NCBI RefSeq assembly: GCF_000195915.1
Contig: NC_002578.1
Span: forward strand, 987,644-1,051,643
Direction of reading: 5' to 3'
Length of the DNA: 64,000 bases
DNA from: Thermoplasma acidophilum DSM 1728
GTDB taxonomy: Archaea > Thermoplasmatota > Thermoplasmata > Thermoplasmatales > Thermoplasmataceae
Below are positions 27,429 through 35,912 of this stretch, piece after piece. The translations under genes and the position numbers were made by a program. The first letter of the stretch is position 1; the number at the start of each line of letters is the position of its first letter. The notes under the pieces were generated by a model, which did no database searches, had not been told where the DNA came from, and saw nothing but the letters and a program-made list of their open reading frames with translations.

Positions 27429-28715
27429 ATGCCCAGAACCTATATAGACACCCTTAGGGATCACGAGGATGGCGCGAAAGTTGTCGTATATGGCTGGATG
27501 CAGGAAGCCAGGATAATGAAAAATATCTCATTTCTCATGATCAGAGATAATACCGGTACAATACAGGCAACATTCAAGAACGATGAGGCCACTCTGGACA
27601 TAATAAAGAGAATAAACAGAGAGAGCATTGTCCGTGTCGATGGATCCGTGAATAAAAAGAGCATAAGTAAGGCCGGTATTGAAATAAGTGGAACTTCAAT
27701 ATCCATTGTAAATGAAGCAGAGGCGCCATTACCCCTTCCGGTTGTTGATCCGGTCCAGGCCGATCTTGAAACCAGACTCAACAGTAGATTTATGGATCTG
27801 AGGAAGAGGAACATCTCTGCAATTTTTCGCATAGAAAGCGCACTTCTATGGGGCATAAGGCAGTATCTCCATAGCCAAAAGTTCATAGAGGTGCATACTC
27901 CGAAGATAGTGGCCGCCGCAACTGAAGGTGGATCTGATCTATTCCCCGTCCGTTATTTTGAAAAGGATGCCTACCTCAACCAGAGCCCACAGCTCTATAA
28001 AGAGGTCCTGATGTCTGCCGGCTTTGACCGAGTATTTGAAGTTGGCCCGGCATTTCGCGCCGAGGAGCACAACACGACAAGGCATCTCAATGAATTCACC
28101 TCCATAGATATAGAGATGAGCTTTGCGGATCATAATGATGCTATGGCTATGCTGGAGAATGCCATAAGATCCGGCATTGAGAATGCCGTAAGGGAAAATG
28201 CAGAGGACTTTGAATCGCTTGGAATCTCCATCAGCGTGCCCGAGACTCCGTTTCCAAGGATAACGTATGAACAATGCATCGATCTCCTGCAGAAAGATGG
28301 GATTGATTTCACCTTCGGTGACGATTTTTCACCGGACCAGCTCAGGACGATAGGATCGAGGTTTAGCGGCTTCTACTTTATTACTGAATGGCCATCGTCT
28401 GTAAGGCCATTTTACACCATGCCAAAGTCTGAGGATCCTAGGCTTACCAACTCATTCGATCTGCAATATCGTGAGATAGAAGTTACCTCAGGGGCACAGA
28501 GGGTTCATGATCCAAAAATGCTCATACAGAGATTCAATGAAAAAAAATTGGATGTTAAATCATTTCAGTTCTACGTTGATGCTTTTAAATATGGCATGCC
28601 CCCACATGCTGGTTGGGGGCTTGGCCTTGAACGCCTAACCATGATTCTTCTTGGACTCAACAATATAAGGGAAACCACCTTATTTCCTAGGGATAGAACC
28701 CGCATTGTTCCTTGA
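27429..28715 (+). CDS. aspS: aspartyl-tRNA synthetase (archaeal type)
   Basis: 428 residues. An N-terminal OB-fold anticodon domain (VVVYGWMQEARIMKNISFLMIRDNTG) is followed by the class II core: motif 2 FRAEEHNTTRHLNEFTSIDIE (written as two parts, FRAEEHNTTRH and LNEFTSIDIE), motif 3 GLGLERLTMILLGLNNIRE. The length and lack of a GAD insertion mark the archaeal/eukaryotic type. A TATA box lies 25 nt before the ATG, so it is probably leaderless. The last 36 bp overlap a small gene on the other strand. Confidence 0.96.
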   Translation: MPRTYIDTLRDHEDGAKVVVYGWMQEARIMKNISFLMIRDNTGTIQATFKNDEATLDIIKRINRESIVRVDGSVNKKSISKAGIEISGTSISIVNEAEAPLPLPVVDPVQADLETRLNSRFMDLRKRNISAIFRIESALLWGIRQYLHSQKFIEVHTPKIVAAATEGGSDLFPVRYFEKDAYLNQSPQLYKEVLMSAGFDRVFEVGPAFRAEEHNTTRHLNEFTSIDIEMSFADHNDAMAMLENAIRSGIENAVRENAEDFESLGISISVPETPFPRITYEQCIDLLQKDGIDFTFGDDFSPDQLRTIGSRFSGFYFITEWPSSVRPFYTMPKSEDPRLTNSFDLQYREIEVTSGAQRVHDPKMLIQRFNEKKLDVKSFQFYVDAFKYGMPPHAGWGLGLERLTMILLGLNNIRETTLFPRDRTRIVP

Positions 28716-28814
28716 TCTCCTGTCCTTTTTCCCTTCGTCAAAGACTAACCTATCCATGTCATCGGACGAACCAATTTCGTCCTTCAATATGTCGTCGAGT
28801 TTTTTCGAGCCCAT
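28680..28814 (-). CDS. 44-residue charged small protein (candidate)
   Basis: A short ORF beginning MGSKKLDDILKDEIGSS and ending NNAGSIPRK. It is hydrophilic, with an acidic first half and a basic tail. A TATA element GTTTATATATC lies about 33 nt before the ATG, and the frame is clean. It overlaps the 3' end of aspS on the opposite strand by 36 bp. No family recognised; it may be a real leaderless or short-leader small protein or a chance frame. Confidence 0.42.
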   Translation of the reverse strand: MGSKKLDDILKDEIGSSDDMDRLVFDEGKKDRRSRNNAGSIPRK

Positions 28815-29126
28815 TGCTCAACATGATTATTACACAATTTTGATATATAAACTTTTTTATCCTATGACAGTATAATTTGTCTTGTACATGTCACACAATT
28901 ACCCCATGATGGCTGAAAATTCGGATCATTTCGTTTTATAGTCCTTTCATTCCTCATATGTACAATTTGGCTATGAGAACATGGATTTTCGATTGACAAA
29001 TTACGGCGAAGATCTATACATCATAATGGAAACGATCCATGCCTGAAGTTTGCATTTCATGGGGGAATGCCCTGTCCATGCGTATCTGAAGCGAAGTAAT
29101 TTATCCGATCTCCTGATCATTTCCCC
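28815..29126. other. 312-bp intergenic region
   Basis: It holds the TATA element of the small minus-strand ORF (28842-28852) and that of the 3-hydroxyacyl-CoA dehydrogenase gene (GTAATTTATC, about 26 nt before its ATG). I found no ORF, tRNA or strong hairpin between them. Confidence 0.5.
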
Positions 29127-30071
29127 ATGGAAATTAAAACAGTAGGGGTTATAGGTGCTGGAACAATGGGATCTGCAATAGCTGAGCTTTTCGCCTTCAA
29201 CGGTTTCAATGTAGTTATGAAAGATCAGAACATGGATCTTGCGAGATCCGGCTATTCCGGGATAGAGAAAATACTGAATGATATGAAGAGGATAAATGAC
29301 GAGAAACCGGAAAAGGAAATAGCTAGGATCGAGAATTATGGAATCAAGCTATCAGACGATCAGAAGAATGCCATCAGGAAAAAGATCGGAGTACAGGTTG
29401 ATGTAAACGCCATGCTGAAGAGAATAAGTCTCACGGATAAGTATTCAGATCTGTCTTCATGCGATCTCGTCATCGAGGCTGCCTTCGAAAACCAGGATGT
29501 TAAGAACAGGATATTTTCGGACATTTCTGATCTATCTGAACATGCAATCATAGCCTCAAACACATCCTCGCTGAGCATAACAGAGATGTCCTCGCGCCTG
29601 AAAAGGCCTGAAAATGCACTCATTCTGCACTTCTTCAATCCTCCATACCTCCTTCCGCTCGTGGAGGTTGTTCCGTCCCTCTACACATCAGATGAGGCCA
29701 AGAACACTGCAGTATCTCTGATATCCAGAATGAAGAACCACCGTGAGGGCATGGTGCCGGTTATGGCGAAAGAACGCGAGGGCTTCATAGTCAACAGACT
29801 GCTTATACCGCTTATAAATTCAGCTTCGGATCTTCTCGATAGTGGCGTGGCGTCTGCAGAAGACATAGATACTGCCATGAAGAAGGGTGCTGGATTCCCA
29901 ATGGGGCCGCTGGAGCTAGCCGACATGATAGGCATAGATGTAGTTGTTGACGTCATGGAAGTACTCGAAAGGGCTTATGGTGAAAGATACAAGACATCTG
30001 TGATCCTAAGAAGAATGCGGGAGGCGAATCGATTGGGAAGAAAAACGAGAATTGGATTTTATAAATATTAA
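29127..30071 (+). CDS. 3-hydroxyacyl-CoA dehydrogenase (NAD-dependent)
   Basis: 314 residues. The N-terminal Rossmann motif GVIGAGTMGSAIAE is at residues 8-21. The catalytic His lies in LILHFFNPPYLLPLVEVVPS (about residue 170). EGFIVNRLL and the C-terminal GAGFPMGPLELADMIGID / RKTRIGFYKY signatures complete the family. It oxidises 3-hydroxyacyl-CoA in beta-oxidation or acts on 3-hydroxybutyryl-CoA. An acyl-CoA dehydrogenase lies at 52172-53326. Central insertion residues 70-110 are somewhat longer than usual. Confidence 0.93.
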   Translation: MEIKTVGVIGAGTMGSAIAELFAFNGFNVVMKDQNMDLARSGYSGIEKILNDMKRINDEKPEKEIARIENYGIKLSDDQKNAIRKKIGVQVDVNAMLKRISLTDKYSDLSSCDLVIEAAFENQDVKNRIFSDISDLSEHAIIASNTSSLSITEMSSRLKRPENALILHFFNPPYLLPLVEVVPSLYTSDEAKNTAVSLISRMKNHREGMVPVMAKEREGFIVNRLLIPLINSASDLLDSGVASAEDIDTAMKKGAGFPMGPLELADMIGIDVVVDVMEVLERAYGERYKTSVILRRMREANRLGRKTRIGFYKY

Positions 30072-30075
30072 AAAA

Positions 30076-30363
30076 TTATTTCATAGGGGTAAGGTCAGTC
30101 CTCTGCTTGTTGAGAACCACCACTGTGGGCTCAACAATGTACTTGGACTTTGAGATCCGTGTGATAGAAATTAGGGCAGACTTTCTATTGTTGTTGGCAA
30201 ACATCTTCCGAATCTCATACACAAGACTCTTGTTCACAAACAGCTCGACATATATTGGTACACCCCTGTTGTACCATATGGCGATTATCGAACCCTTTGA
30301 GACTCGCTCAACATCCTCCCTTTCCACTTCGACGTCTATTCGTTGCCCTATTTCTATTTTCAA
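30076..30363 (-). CDS. 95-residue protein of unknown function
   Basis: A small, mostly beta protein (IEIGQRIDVEVEREDVERVSKGSIIAIWYNRGVPIYVELFV) with a basic central helix (KMFANNNRKSA) and a C-terminal strand-rich part. No cysteines, no transmembrane segment. It converges on the 3-hydroxyacyl-CoA dehydrogenase gene with a gap of 4 bp. I do not recognise the family; the fold could be a small barrel. Confidence 0.7.
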   Translation of the reverse strand: MKIEIGQRIDVEVEREDVERVSKGSIIAIWYNRGVPIYVELFVNKSLVYEIRKMFANNNRKSALISITRISKSKYIVEPTVVVLNKQRTDLTPMK

Positions 30364-30519
30364 CTTGCTTACCCAATTTCTAATAAAAAAGACGATTATA
30401 TAAGCTTTTCCTGTATTAAAGGTTAAAATCGTTTAATTTCAATAATAACTTGATTCGGGCATCTGGAAACACAGTGACTGACTTTATGTAGCAATTTTGA
30501 TATATCAAATGGACACTTC

Positions 30520-30945
30520 TCATGCCTTTTCCACCAGCGTTATCCCGAGTATCTTCTCAAGTTTCCTTGCAGTTTTGAGATCGGGCATGAGATCGCCTCT
30601 TTCTATGCTGGCTATGACATTTTTCCTCTCGAAGATCTTTGCAGCAAGATCGGCCTGAGACATGGCCAATCTTTCTCTGGCATTTTTTACCAGTTCAGCG
30701 TAATCTTCCACTATATCGAGATCCTCGTCGCTCACCTTTTTTGCGGGCTTCTTGATTGCGACAGGCCTAGGCTGCGGCCTCTCAGGCAACTGTACTTTTA
30801 TAGCTTGATCCACAGGCTTGAACTTATTGTGTTCTATCACAGGCGTTCCAAATTTGGCGCAATCGTCGCAGACGTTGAGAACTGCACCATCTATCATGAT
30901 CTTTGTGGTCTTCGACACCTTTTTTCCACACATCTCGCATTCCAT
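30520..30945 (-). CDS. mbf1: archaeal multiprotein bridging factor 1 (aMBF1)
   Basis: 141 residues. N-terminal zinc ribbon MECEMCGKKV ... VCDDCAKFG, a linker rich in Pro/Lys/Gln, and a C-terminal Cro/C1-type helix-turn-helix (ELVKNARERLAMSQADLAAKIFERKNVIASIERGDLMPDLKTARKLEKILGI, described from residue 85 to 138). MBF1 is a conserved archaeal and eukaryotic regulator tied to transcription and translation. A TATA-like TTATTTAGAAG lies 25 nt before the ATG. Confidence 0.94.
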   Translation of the reverse strand: MECEMCGKKVSKTTKIMIDGAVLNVCDDCAKFGTPVIEHNKFKPVDQAIKVQLPERPQPRPVAIKKPAKKVSDEDLDIVEDYAELVKNARERLAMSQADLAAKIFERKNVIASIERGDLMPDLKTARKLEKILGITLVEKA

Positions 30946-31325
30946 AATGATTCAAGCATGCCTTCTAAATAATTAATCTTTTAGCGAGCGAATGCCAGGG
31001 TATCTTGGATCTTAAGAAAGCCGGCAATGCCCGATTGTATATCATCTGCGGTTGCCAAATAATGGGGAATGTGTTCACATAATTTATGCCTGTGTAAGTG
31101 AAGAATAGTAGAATTTCTAAAAATAATTTAAGGCATCGCTAATCTTTGAAAAAACCACATCTCTCAGGACTGGAATGCCATATGACATTACGAGGAAAAA
31201 ATCGACTGAAGGAGCTGGCCGAGATCCATGAATAACGATGGATCGAAGTTTCGATGTGCTTGCGGTATTCCACTGGCTATGGATACTGCCAATTTATATA
31301 TATCGCAAGCCTATGCTAATCCTGA
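30946..31325. other. 380-bp intergenic region between mbf1 and fibrillarin
   Basis: Divergent promoters sit at both ends: one for mbf1 near 30965-30975 and one for fibrillarin at 31292-31303. The middle is of average composition and holds only very short frames. A loosely symmetric pair, GGCAATGCC and GGTTGCC, occurs around 31023-31059 but does not make a strong hairpin. I see no RNA gene. Confidence 0.5.
31292..31303 (+). promoter_or_regulatory. TATA box of fibrillarin gene
   Basis: ATTTATATATAT, centred about 28 nt before the ATG at 31326. This supports that ATG as the start and a leaderless transcript. Confidence 0.6.
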
Positions 31326-32018
31326 ATGCAAGAGAAGATCCGCAGGAAATCTTCGCAGCCCGTGTACCTGTACGGAATGAAGAACATGCTTAGGATTGGA
31401 AATAAACTGTATACCAGGACTTCAAAGAATAAGAAGGTTTATGGAGAGGATATAATAAGATTCGAACACGCCAACTACAGGGAGTGGAGGCCAGACAGGA
31501 GCAAACTGGCCGCCGCAATACTAAAAGGCCTCCACAATATGCCCATAGGCGAAAGCAGCAGCATTCTCTACCTTGGTGCGTCAACCGGTACAACTGTGAG
31601 CCATGTCTCTGACATTGCCCCATCGGGGAGGATATATGCAGTGGAAGTTGCCTACGAGCCGTTTTCAAAGCTCCTTGATCTAGCCGAACAGCGGGATAAT
31701 ATATATCCTATCCTGGAAGACGCAAACCTTCCAGAACGTTACCGTTTTTTCGTAGATCACGTCGATGTGATCTACCAAGATATATCCCAAAGAAATCAGA
31801 TCGCAATTTTCAAGAGAAACATGGATGAGTTTCAACCAAGATCCGCCTTCCTGGTACTCAAGACAAGATCCATCGCTTCTACCGAGGATGCAAAGACCAT
31901 ACTGAGGAAGACGATCGAACAGCTGTCGTCTTATAACATAAGGGAGGTAATAGACCTCTCACCGTACGATACCGATCATTATCTAATTCTGGTAGACGCC
32001 AAAGGCGTACGCCGATGA
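31326..32018 (+). CDS. flpA: fibrillarin, C/D-box RNP 2'-O-methyltransferase
   Basis: 230 residues. The SAM site is ILYLGASTGTTVSHVSDIAPSG (split: ILYLGASTGTTVSHVSDI), followed by IYAVEVAYEPFSKLLDLAEQR and the later VDVIYQDISQRNQIAIFKRN, all fibrillarin signatures. It is the catalytic subunit of C/D box RNPs, methylating rRNA and tRNA. The usual partner Nop5 is not adjacent here. The TATA box supports the first ATG. Confidence 0.95.
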   Translation: MQEKIRRKSSQPVYLYGMKNMLRIGNKLYTRTSKNKKVYGEDIIRFEHANYREWRPDRSKLAAAILKGLHNMPIGESSSILYLGASTGTTVSHVSDIAPSGRIYAVEVAYEPFSKLLDLAEQRDNIYPILEDANLPERYRFFVDHVDVIYQDISQRNQIAIFKRNMDEFQPRSAFLVLKTRSIASTEDAKTILRKTIEQLSSYNIREVIDLSPYDTDHYLILVDAKGVRR

Positions 32019-32141
32019 CACCGCTGCGATTCGGTGCATAGTAAGGAAAATACGAAACTAATGCGAATAAACAAACATACATCAAATCATAGGTGGCAGT
32101 TCCAATCATCGATAATATATATCCTTATTCCATAGGGTATT

Positions 32142-32618
32142 ATGAGATTGACTGTGAACGGTTGGTATACGAACATGCGGTTTTCCGCTGCACACTTTAT
32201 ACCTTCGCATTTCAAATGTTCCCGCCTGCATGGCCATGACTACGGCGTAATTGTCAACGTCGAGGGAGATATGGTGGATGGTATGCTCATCGACTTCATC
32301 GAATTAAAGAATGCCATAAGATCGGTCATAAACGAGATGGATCACAAGCTTCTGGTGCCTGCGAAAGCCAACATCGCAAGGTATGATGAAGAAAGAGATG
32401 AGTATGAGATAAATTATAGCAATAAGAGGATGGTGATTCCCGGGGAATTTGTCTATCTCTGCGATGTTCACAATACCACGAGTGAAGAGCTATCAGAGTA
32501 TATAGCAAGGAGAGTCGGAGAGAAACTCAGGCTCAAGAAAAACATAAGGAAGCTCGAGATATCTGTCGAAGAGGGTCCAGGCCAGGGCGTTTATTCTGAA
32601 GCGGGCATATCGTTATGA
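32142..32618 (+). CDS. queD: 6-pyruvoyl-tetrahydropterin synthase family protein (QueD-like)
   Basis: 158 residues. The zinc and catalytic pattern is SAAHFIPSHFKCSRLHGHDYGV: three His ligands plus the catalytic Cys. LIDFIELK, EMDHKLL and NTTSEELSEYIA match the family, as does the final EEGPGQGVYSE. In archaea QueD-like enzymes make 6-carboxy-tetrahydropterin for preQ0, the precursor of archaeosine. It lies 21 bp upstream of queC on the same strand, which supports this role over pterin synthesis. A TATA box is 26 nt before the ATG. Confidence 0.92.
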   Translation: MRLTVNGWYTNMRFSAAHFIPSHFKCSRLHGHDYGVIVNVEGDMVDGMLIDFIELKNAIRSVINEMDHKLLVPAKANIARYDEERDEYEINYSNKRMVIPGEFVYLCDVHNTTSEELSEYIARRVGEKLRLKKNIRKLEISVEEGPGQGVYSEAGISL

Positions 32619-32639
32619 TCCTGCCATGGTGATTTAGAA

Positions 32640-33356
32640 ATGGAGAGGAAGAAGGCAGTTGTCCTGCTATCTGGGGGCCTAGATTCGAGTACCGTTTTAG
32701 CATACGCCATATCTCTTGGCTACGAAGTTCACGCCATATCATTCGACTACGGGCAGAGGCATTCAAGGGAGATGAACAGTTCCGAAGAACTAGCAAAATA
32801 CTACGGAGTTGACAGAAAGATCGTGCATGTGGATCTCAGATCCATAGGTAAGAGTGCGCTCACCGATGACATCGAAGTTCCTTCAAGGGATCTTGAATCC
32901 ATACCTGAAGAGATCCCGGTTACGTACGTACCGGCTAGAAACACCATATTTCTATCCATAGCGGCAGCATACGCTGAATCGATAGGATCAACGGACATAT
33001 TCATCGGTGCAAACGCAATCGACTACAGTGGGTATCCAGACTGCAGGCCGGAGTATTTCAACGCCATGGAGAAGGCGCTTACACTTGGCACGGAGATAGG
33101 GCTCAGGAAGGGCATGCACATAAATGTACCCTTGCAGTATCTGACAAAAGCCGACATAATCAGGATGGGCCTGAAGCTAGGCGTTCCATACGAAAAGACA
33201 TGGTCATGCTATAAGGGAGGGGAAAAGGCATGCGGAGAATGCGATTCATGCCTCCTGAGGCTCAAGGGATTCATGGAGGCTGGTTCAGAAGATCCGCTGG
33301 AATACGAAAAATACCCTACCTTCTATAAAGACTACATTGAAAAAAGAAAAAAATAG
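32640..33356 (+). CDS. queC: 7-cyano-7-deazaguanine (preQ0) synthase QueC
   Basis: 238 residues. The PP-loop LLSGGLDSSTVLAYA is at residues 9-23. The C-terminal four-cysteine zinc site is SCYKGGEKACGECDSCLLR. QueC converts 7-carboxy-7-deazaguanine to preQ0 with ATP and ammonia. With queD just upstream and arcS at 7021-8553 it belongs to the archaeosine pathway; QueE and TgtA are not in the window. It converges on mdh, 5 bp apart. Confidence 0.95.
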   Translation: MERKKAVVLLSGGLDSSTVLAYAISLGYEVHAISFDYGQRHSREMNSSEELAKYYGVDRKIVHVDLRSIGKSALTDDIEVPSRDLESIPEEIPVTYVPARNTIFLSIAAAYAESIGSTDIFIGANAIDYSGYPDCRPEYFNAMEKALTLGTEIGLRKGMHINVPLQYLTKADIIRMGLKLGVPYEKTWSCYKGGEKACGECDSCLLRLKGFMEAGSEDPLEYEKYPTFYKDYIEKRKK

Positions 33357-33361
33357 ATGGA

Positions 33362-34339
33362 TCAGTGGGCGTGCTTTGCGATCCACTCGTCCACTTTCTT
33401 TGAGCTGGCCTCAACTGAAGCCACACTCTTCTTCCAGAGCTCAAGTTCATCCGGCTTGAAGTCTATGTCGTATATCTGTTCTACACCCTTCTCTCCGATC
33501 TTTATCGGCACGCCTATGAACTTGTCCCTTATTCCGTAGTGGTCCGCATGCTTGCCGGTTATGTAAGCTGCGCACGGTATGACGCGTTTCTTGTCCATGA
33601 TCACAGATTCCACCATCGCGGTTATGGATATGCCAGGTGCGTAGAAAGCGCTGCCTGTCTTCAGATAGTTCACGATCTCTCCGCCGCCAAACCTCGTCCT
33701 CTTCACTATCTCATCGATCTTCTCCTTTGAAAGCAGGTTCTCTATGGGTATGCCGGCAACGCTGGAGTATCGTATGAACGGCACCATATCATCTCCGTGT
33801 CCCCCAATGACGAATGCGTTAACGTCTTCAACAGACACATTCAATTCCTTTGCGAGAAAGGTTCTGAACCTTGAACTGTCAAGAGATCCGCCGAGACCCA
33901 TTATCTTCGATGGATCTATGCCGGTAAACTTCTGCAATGCATAGGCCATTATATCGGCTGGGTTTGATACCACCACTATTATTGAATCTGGCGAGTATTT
34001 CTTTATGTTTCTCGAAACGTCAGATATTATCTCCACGTTCTTGTCAAAGAGATCGTCCCTGCTCATCCCTGGCTTCCTTGCCAGTCCAGCCGTAACGACT
34101 ATGACGTCGCTGCCCTCCATGTTCTTGTACTTGGTTTCATCACTCGTACTGAAACCCACCACATCAAGATCGTATCTCCAGTGTGGAGCTCCCTCCTGAA
34201 TATCCAGAGCCTTTCCCTCAGGAATTCCATCTACAACATCAAACAGATAAACATCGCCGAGCTGTTTTGCGGCCAAGAACTGTGCGACTGTGGCACCTAC
34301 ATTTCCGGCGCCTATTACAGAAATCTTCTTTCTTGCCAT
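33362..34339 (-). CDS. mdh: malate dehydrogenase (LDH-like family)
   Basis: 325 residues. The NAD-binding motif is SVIGAGNVGATVAQFLA (residues 6-22). VVTAGLARKPGMSRDDL carries the active-site Arg loop. The catalytic His lies in FVIGGHGDDMVPF (near residue 180). The Arg in loop position 'LARKPGMSR' favours malate over lactate. It catalyses the malate/oxaloacetate step of the citric acid cycle. A TATA-like element lies about 26 nt before the ATG. Confidence 0.95.
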   Translation of the reverse strand: MARKKISVIGAGNVGATVAQFLAAKQLGDVYLFDVVDGIPEGKALDIQEGAPHWRYDLDVVGFSTSDETKYKNMEGSDVIVVTAGLARKPGMSRDDLFDKNVEIISDVSRNIKKYSPDSIIVVVSNPADIMAYALQKFTGIDPSKIMGLGGSLDSSRFRTFLAKELNVSVEDVNAFVIGGHGDDMVPFIRYSSVAGIPIENLLSKEKIDEIVKRTRFGGGEIVNYLKTGSAFYAPGISITAMVESVIMDKKRVIPCAAYITGKHADHYGIRDKFIGVPIKIGEKGVEQIYDIDFKPDELELWKKSVASVEASSKKVDEWIAKHAH

Positions 34340-34485
34340 AAATGAGTATCCCTTCGTTATTAAAAAATTGTTCTAATTTTTATGCATAAATCGCTATGAA
34401 AAAATGGAAAATTTAACCATTCGCAAATAAATTAATATATAGAAAAAAGTTAGACATAATATAATCTGGGAGGCGTCGATGCAAC

Positions 34486-35910
34486 TTGGCTACTGATCCG
34501 ATCATGTATATATTCGAACAGTTTTTCGATCAGCGTTTCGGAAAATCAATGGTCATTAAGGGCAAGCCGGGTTCCGGCAAGACAACCTTCACTTTGGATT
34601 TTTTGACGTCGATCAGAGATCATCATCCAGTTTACTACATTTCATCTAGGTCAACTGATTCTGCCATATCTGAAGCCTATCCCTGGATCAAGGAACGGTT
34701 CAGCGGTGAGGGCGAGATCAGTAAGGTCAAGACGGACTACCTGAACCGGTTCGAGAAGATGGTTGAGGAGGGGAAATTCGGGGATTTCCTTAAGGACGGA
34801 TTGATAATAGATACGAAGAAGATCGTGCCAATAGTACACTCGCTTTACGAATTTGTTGACGCTCACATTGGCGAAAGGCCAATAATAGCCCTGGATTCCA
34901 TCGACGCCATCGCGGAGGAATACAATATACCTGAGGATTTTCTCTTTCTGATGCTGAAGAACGATCTCGTTGAGGGTTCGGGGGCAAATCTCGTTTCCAT
35001 TCTTGAAGCAAAGCAAAACGAGAGGCTTGAGTACTTCGCAGATGGAGTCGTGAGCCTTGATTACAACATAAAGAACGACATGCTCATACGGTCTCTGACG
35101 CTGGAAAAGATGAGGGGCATATCCATCGGGCCATATCCAAGCTACATGTTCTCATTGGCAGGTGGAAAGTTCAACAGCGTTATGAGGAGCAGCCTTGTCT
35201 TTCCAGATACCAAGTATGAGCCTGCCAGGATCTCGGATCCGGCTGAGTTCCAGGTCTCACTCGGCGATCCCGAATACGGCAAGCTCACGCCAGAGGGTAC
35301 TGACACTGTACCTGGAGGTTCCATAGTAATACTGCACCTCAAGGATAAGGGGGCAGCAGTCAACGATTTCGTATCTCTGTTCAAAACGAATTTGATAATA
35401 ACGAATATAATCCAAGGGCGAGGCGTGATCGATGTAACGGCCAGTGGCTACGAAACGTACACCGTGCTTCTCAAATCCCTTGCAGGCAAGTATCTTAATA
35501 ACTACATAACCACTTCGAAATCCGATATGATCAATCCATATGTCATATCACTAAAAGGCGTTAGGCTCAAGGATGATATAAACAGAGAAATAATAGAGGT
35601 TAAACTTGCCCAGTCCAAGGGACCTTACATATACTTCTTCTCATCGGATTATCTCTACCTCGTCTACGGTCCTGAATTCCTGAACCAGATCATAGAGGTC
35701 GTGGATGATATAAGGACAACTGGTGTGATCTTCATAGTGGCCGATGACACCACCTACGACAAGATGTTCTCTGCTTCCCATATTTCACTGGATCTATTTT
35801 CAGTAAACGGTTATGCCGCAGTATCTTCGAACAAAACATCTTCCTACTTGATACAGATAATGCCAGATGAAAAAAGATGGCCAAAAATAAGATTTATAGA
35901 GATAGAGTGA
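34486..35910 (+). CDS. RecA-superfamily ATPase, GvpD-like
   Basis: 474 residues. Walker A is GKPGSGKTTFTLDFL (residues 25-39); the Walker B-like strand is RPIIALDSIDAIAE. The overall layout of a RecA/KaiC-type P-loop domain with an alpha/beta C-terminal half resembles the GvpD-like family, named after a haloarchaeal gas-vesicle regulator but widespread in archaea without gas vesicles. The frame starts at a TTG (34486); an ATG at 34504 is the next option. An upstream GGGAGG is better spaced to a 5-codon ORF at 34479. The function is unknown. Confidence 0.8.
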   Translation: MATDPIMYIFEQFFDQRFGKSMVIKGKPGSGKTTFTLDFLTSIRDHHPVYYISSRSTDSAISEAYPWIKERFSGEGEISKVKTDYLNRFEKMVEEGKFGDFLKDGLIIDTKKIVPIVHSLYEFVDAHIGERPIIALDSIDAIAEEYNIPEDFLFLMLKNDLVEGSGANLVSILEAKQNERLEYFADGVVSLDYNIKNDMLIRSLTLEKMRGISIGPYPSYMFSLAGGKFNSVMRSSLVFPDTKYEPARISDPAEFQVSLGDPEYGKLTPEGTDTVPGGSIVILHLKDKGAAVNDFVSLFKTNLIITNIIQGRGVIDVTASGYETYTVLLKSLAGKYLNNYITTSKSDMINPYVISLKGVRLKDDINREIIEVKLAQSKGPYIYFFSSDYLYLVYGPEFLNQIIEVVDDIRTTGVIFIVADDTTYDKMFSASHISLDLFSVNGYAAVSSNKTSSYLIQIMPDEKRWPKIRFIEIE

Positions 35911-35912
35911 GT

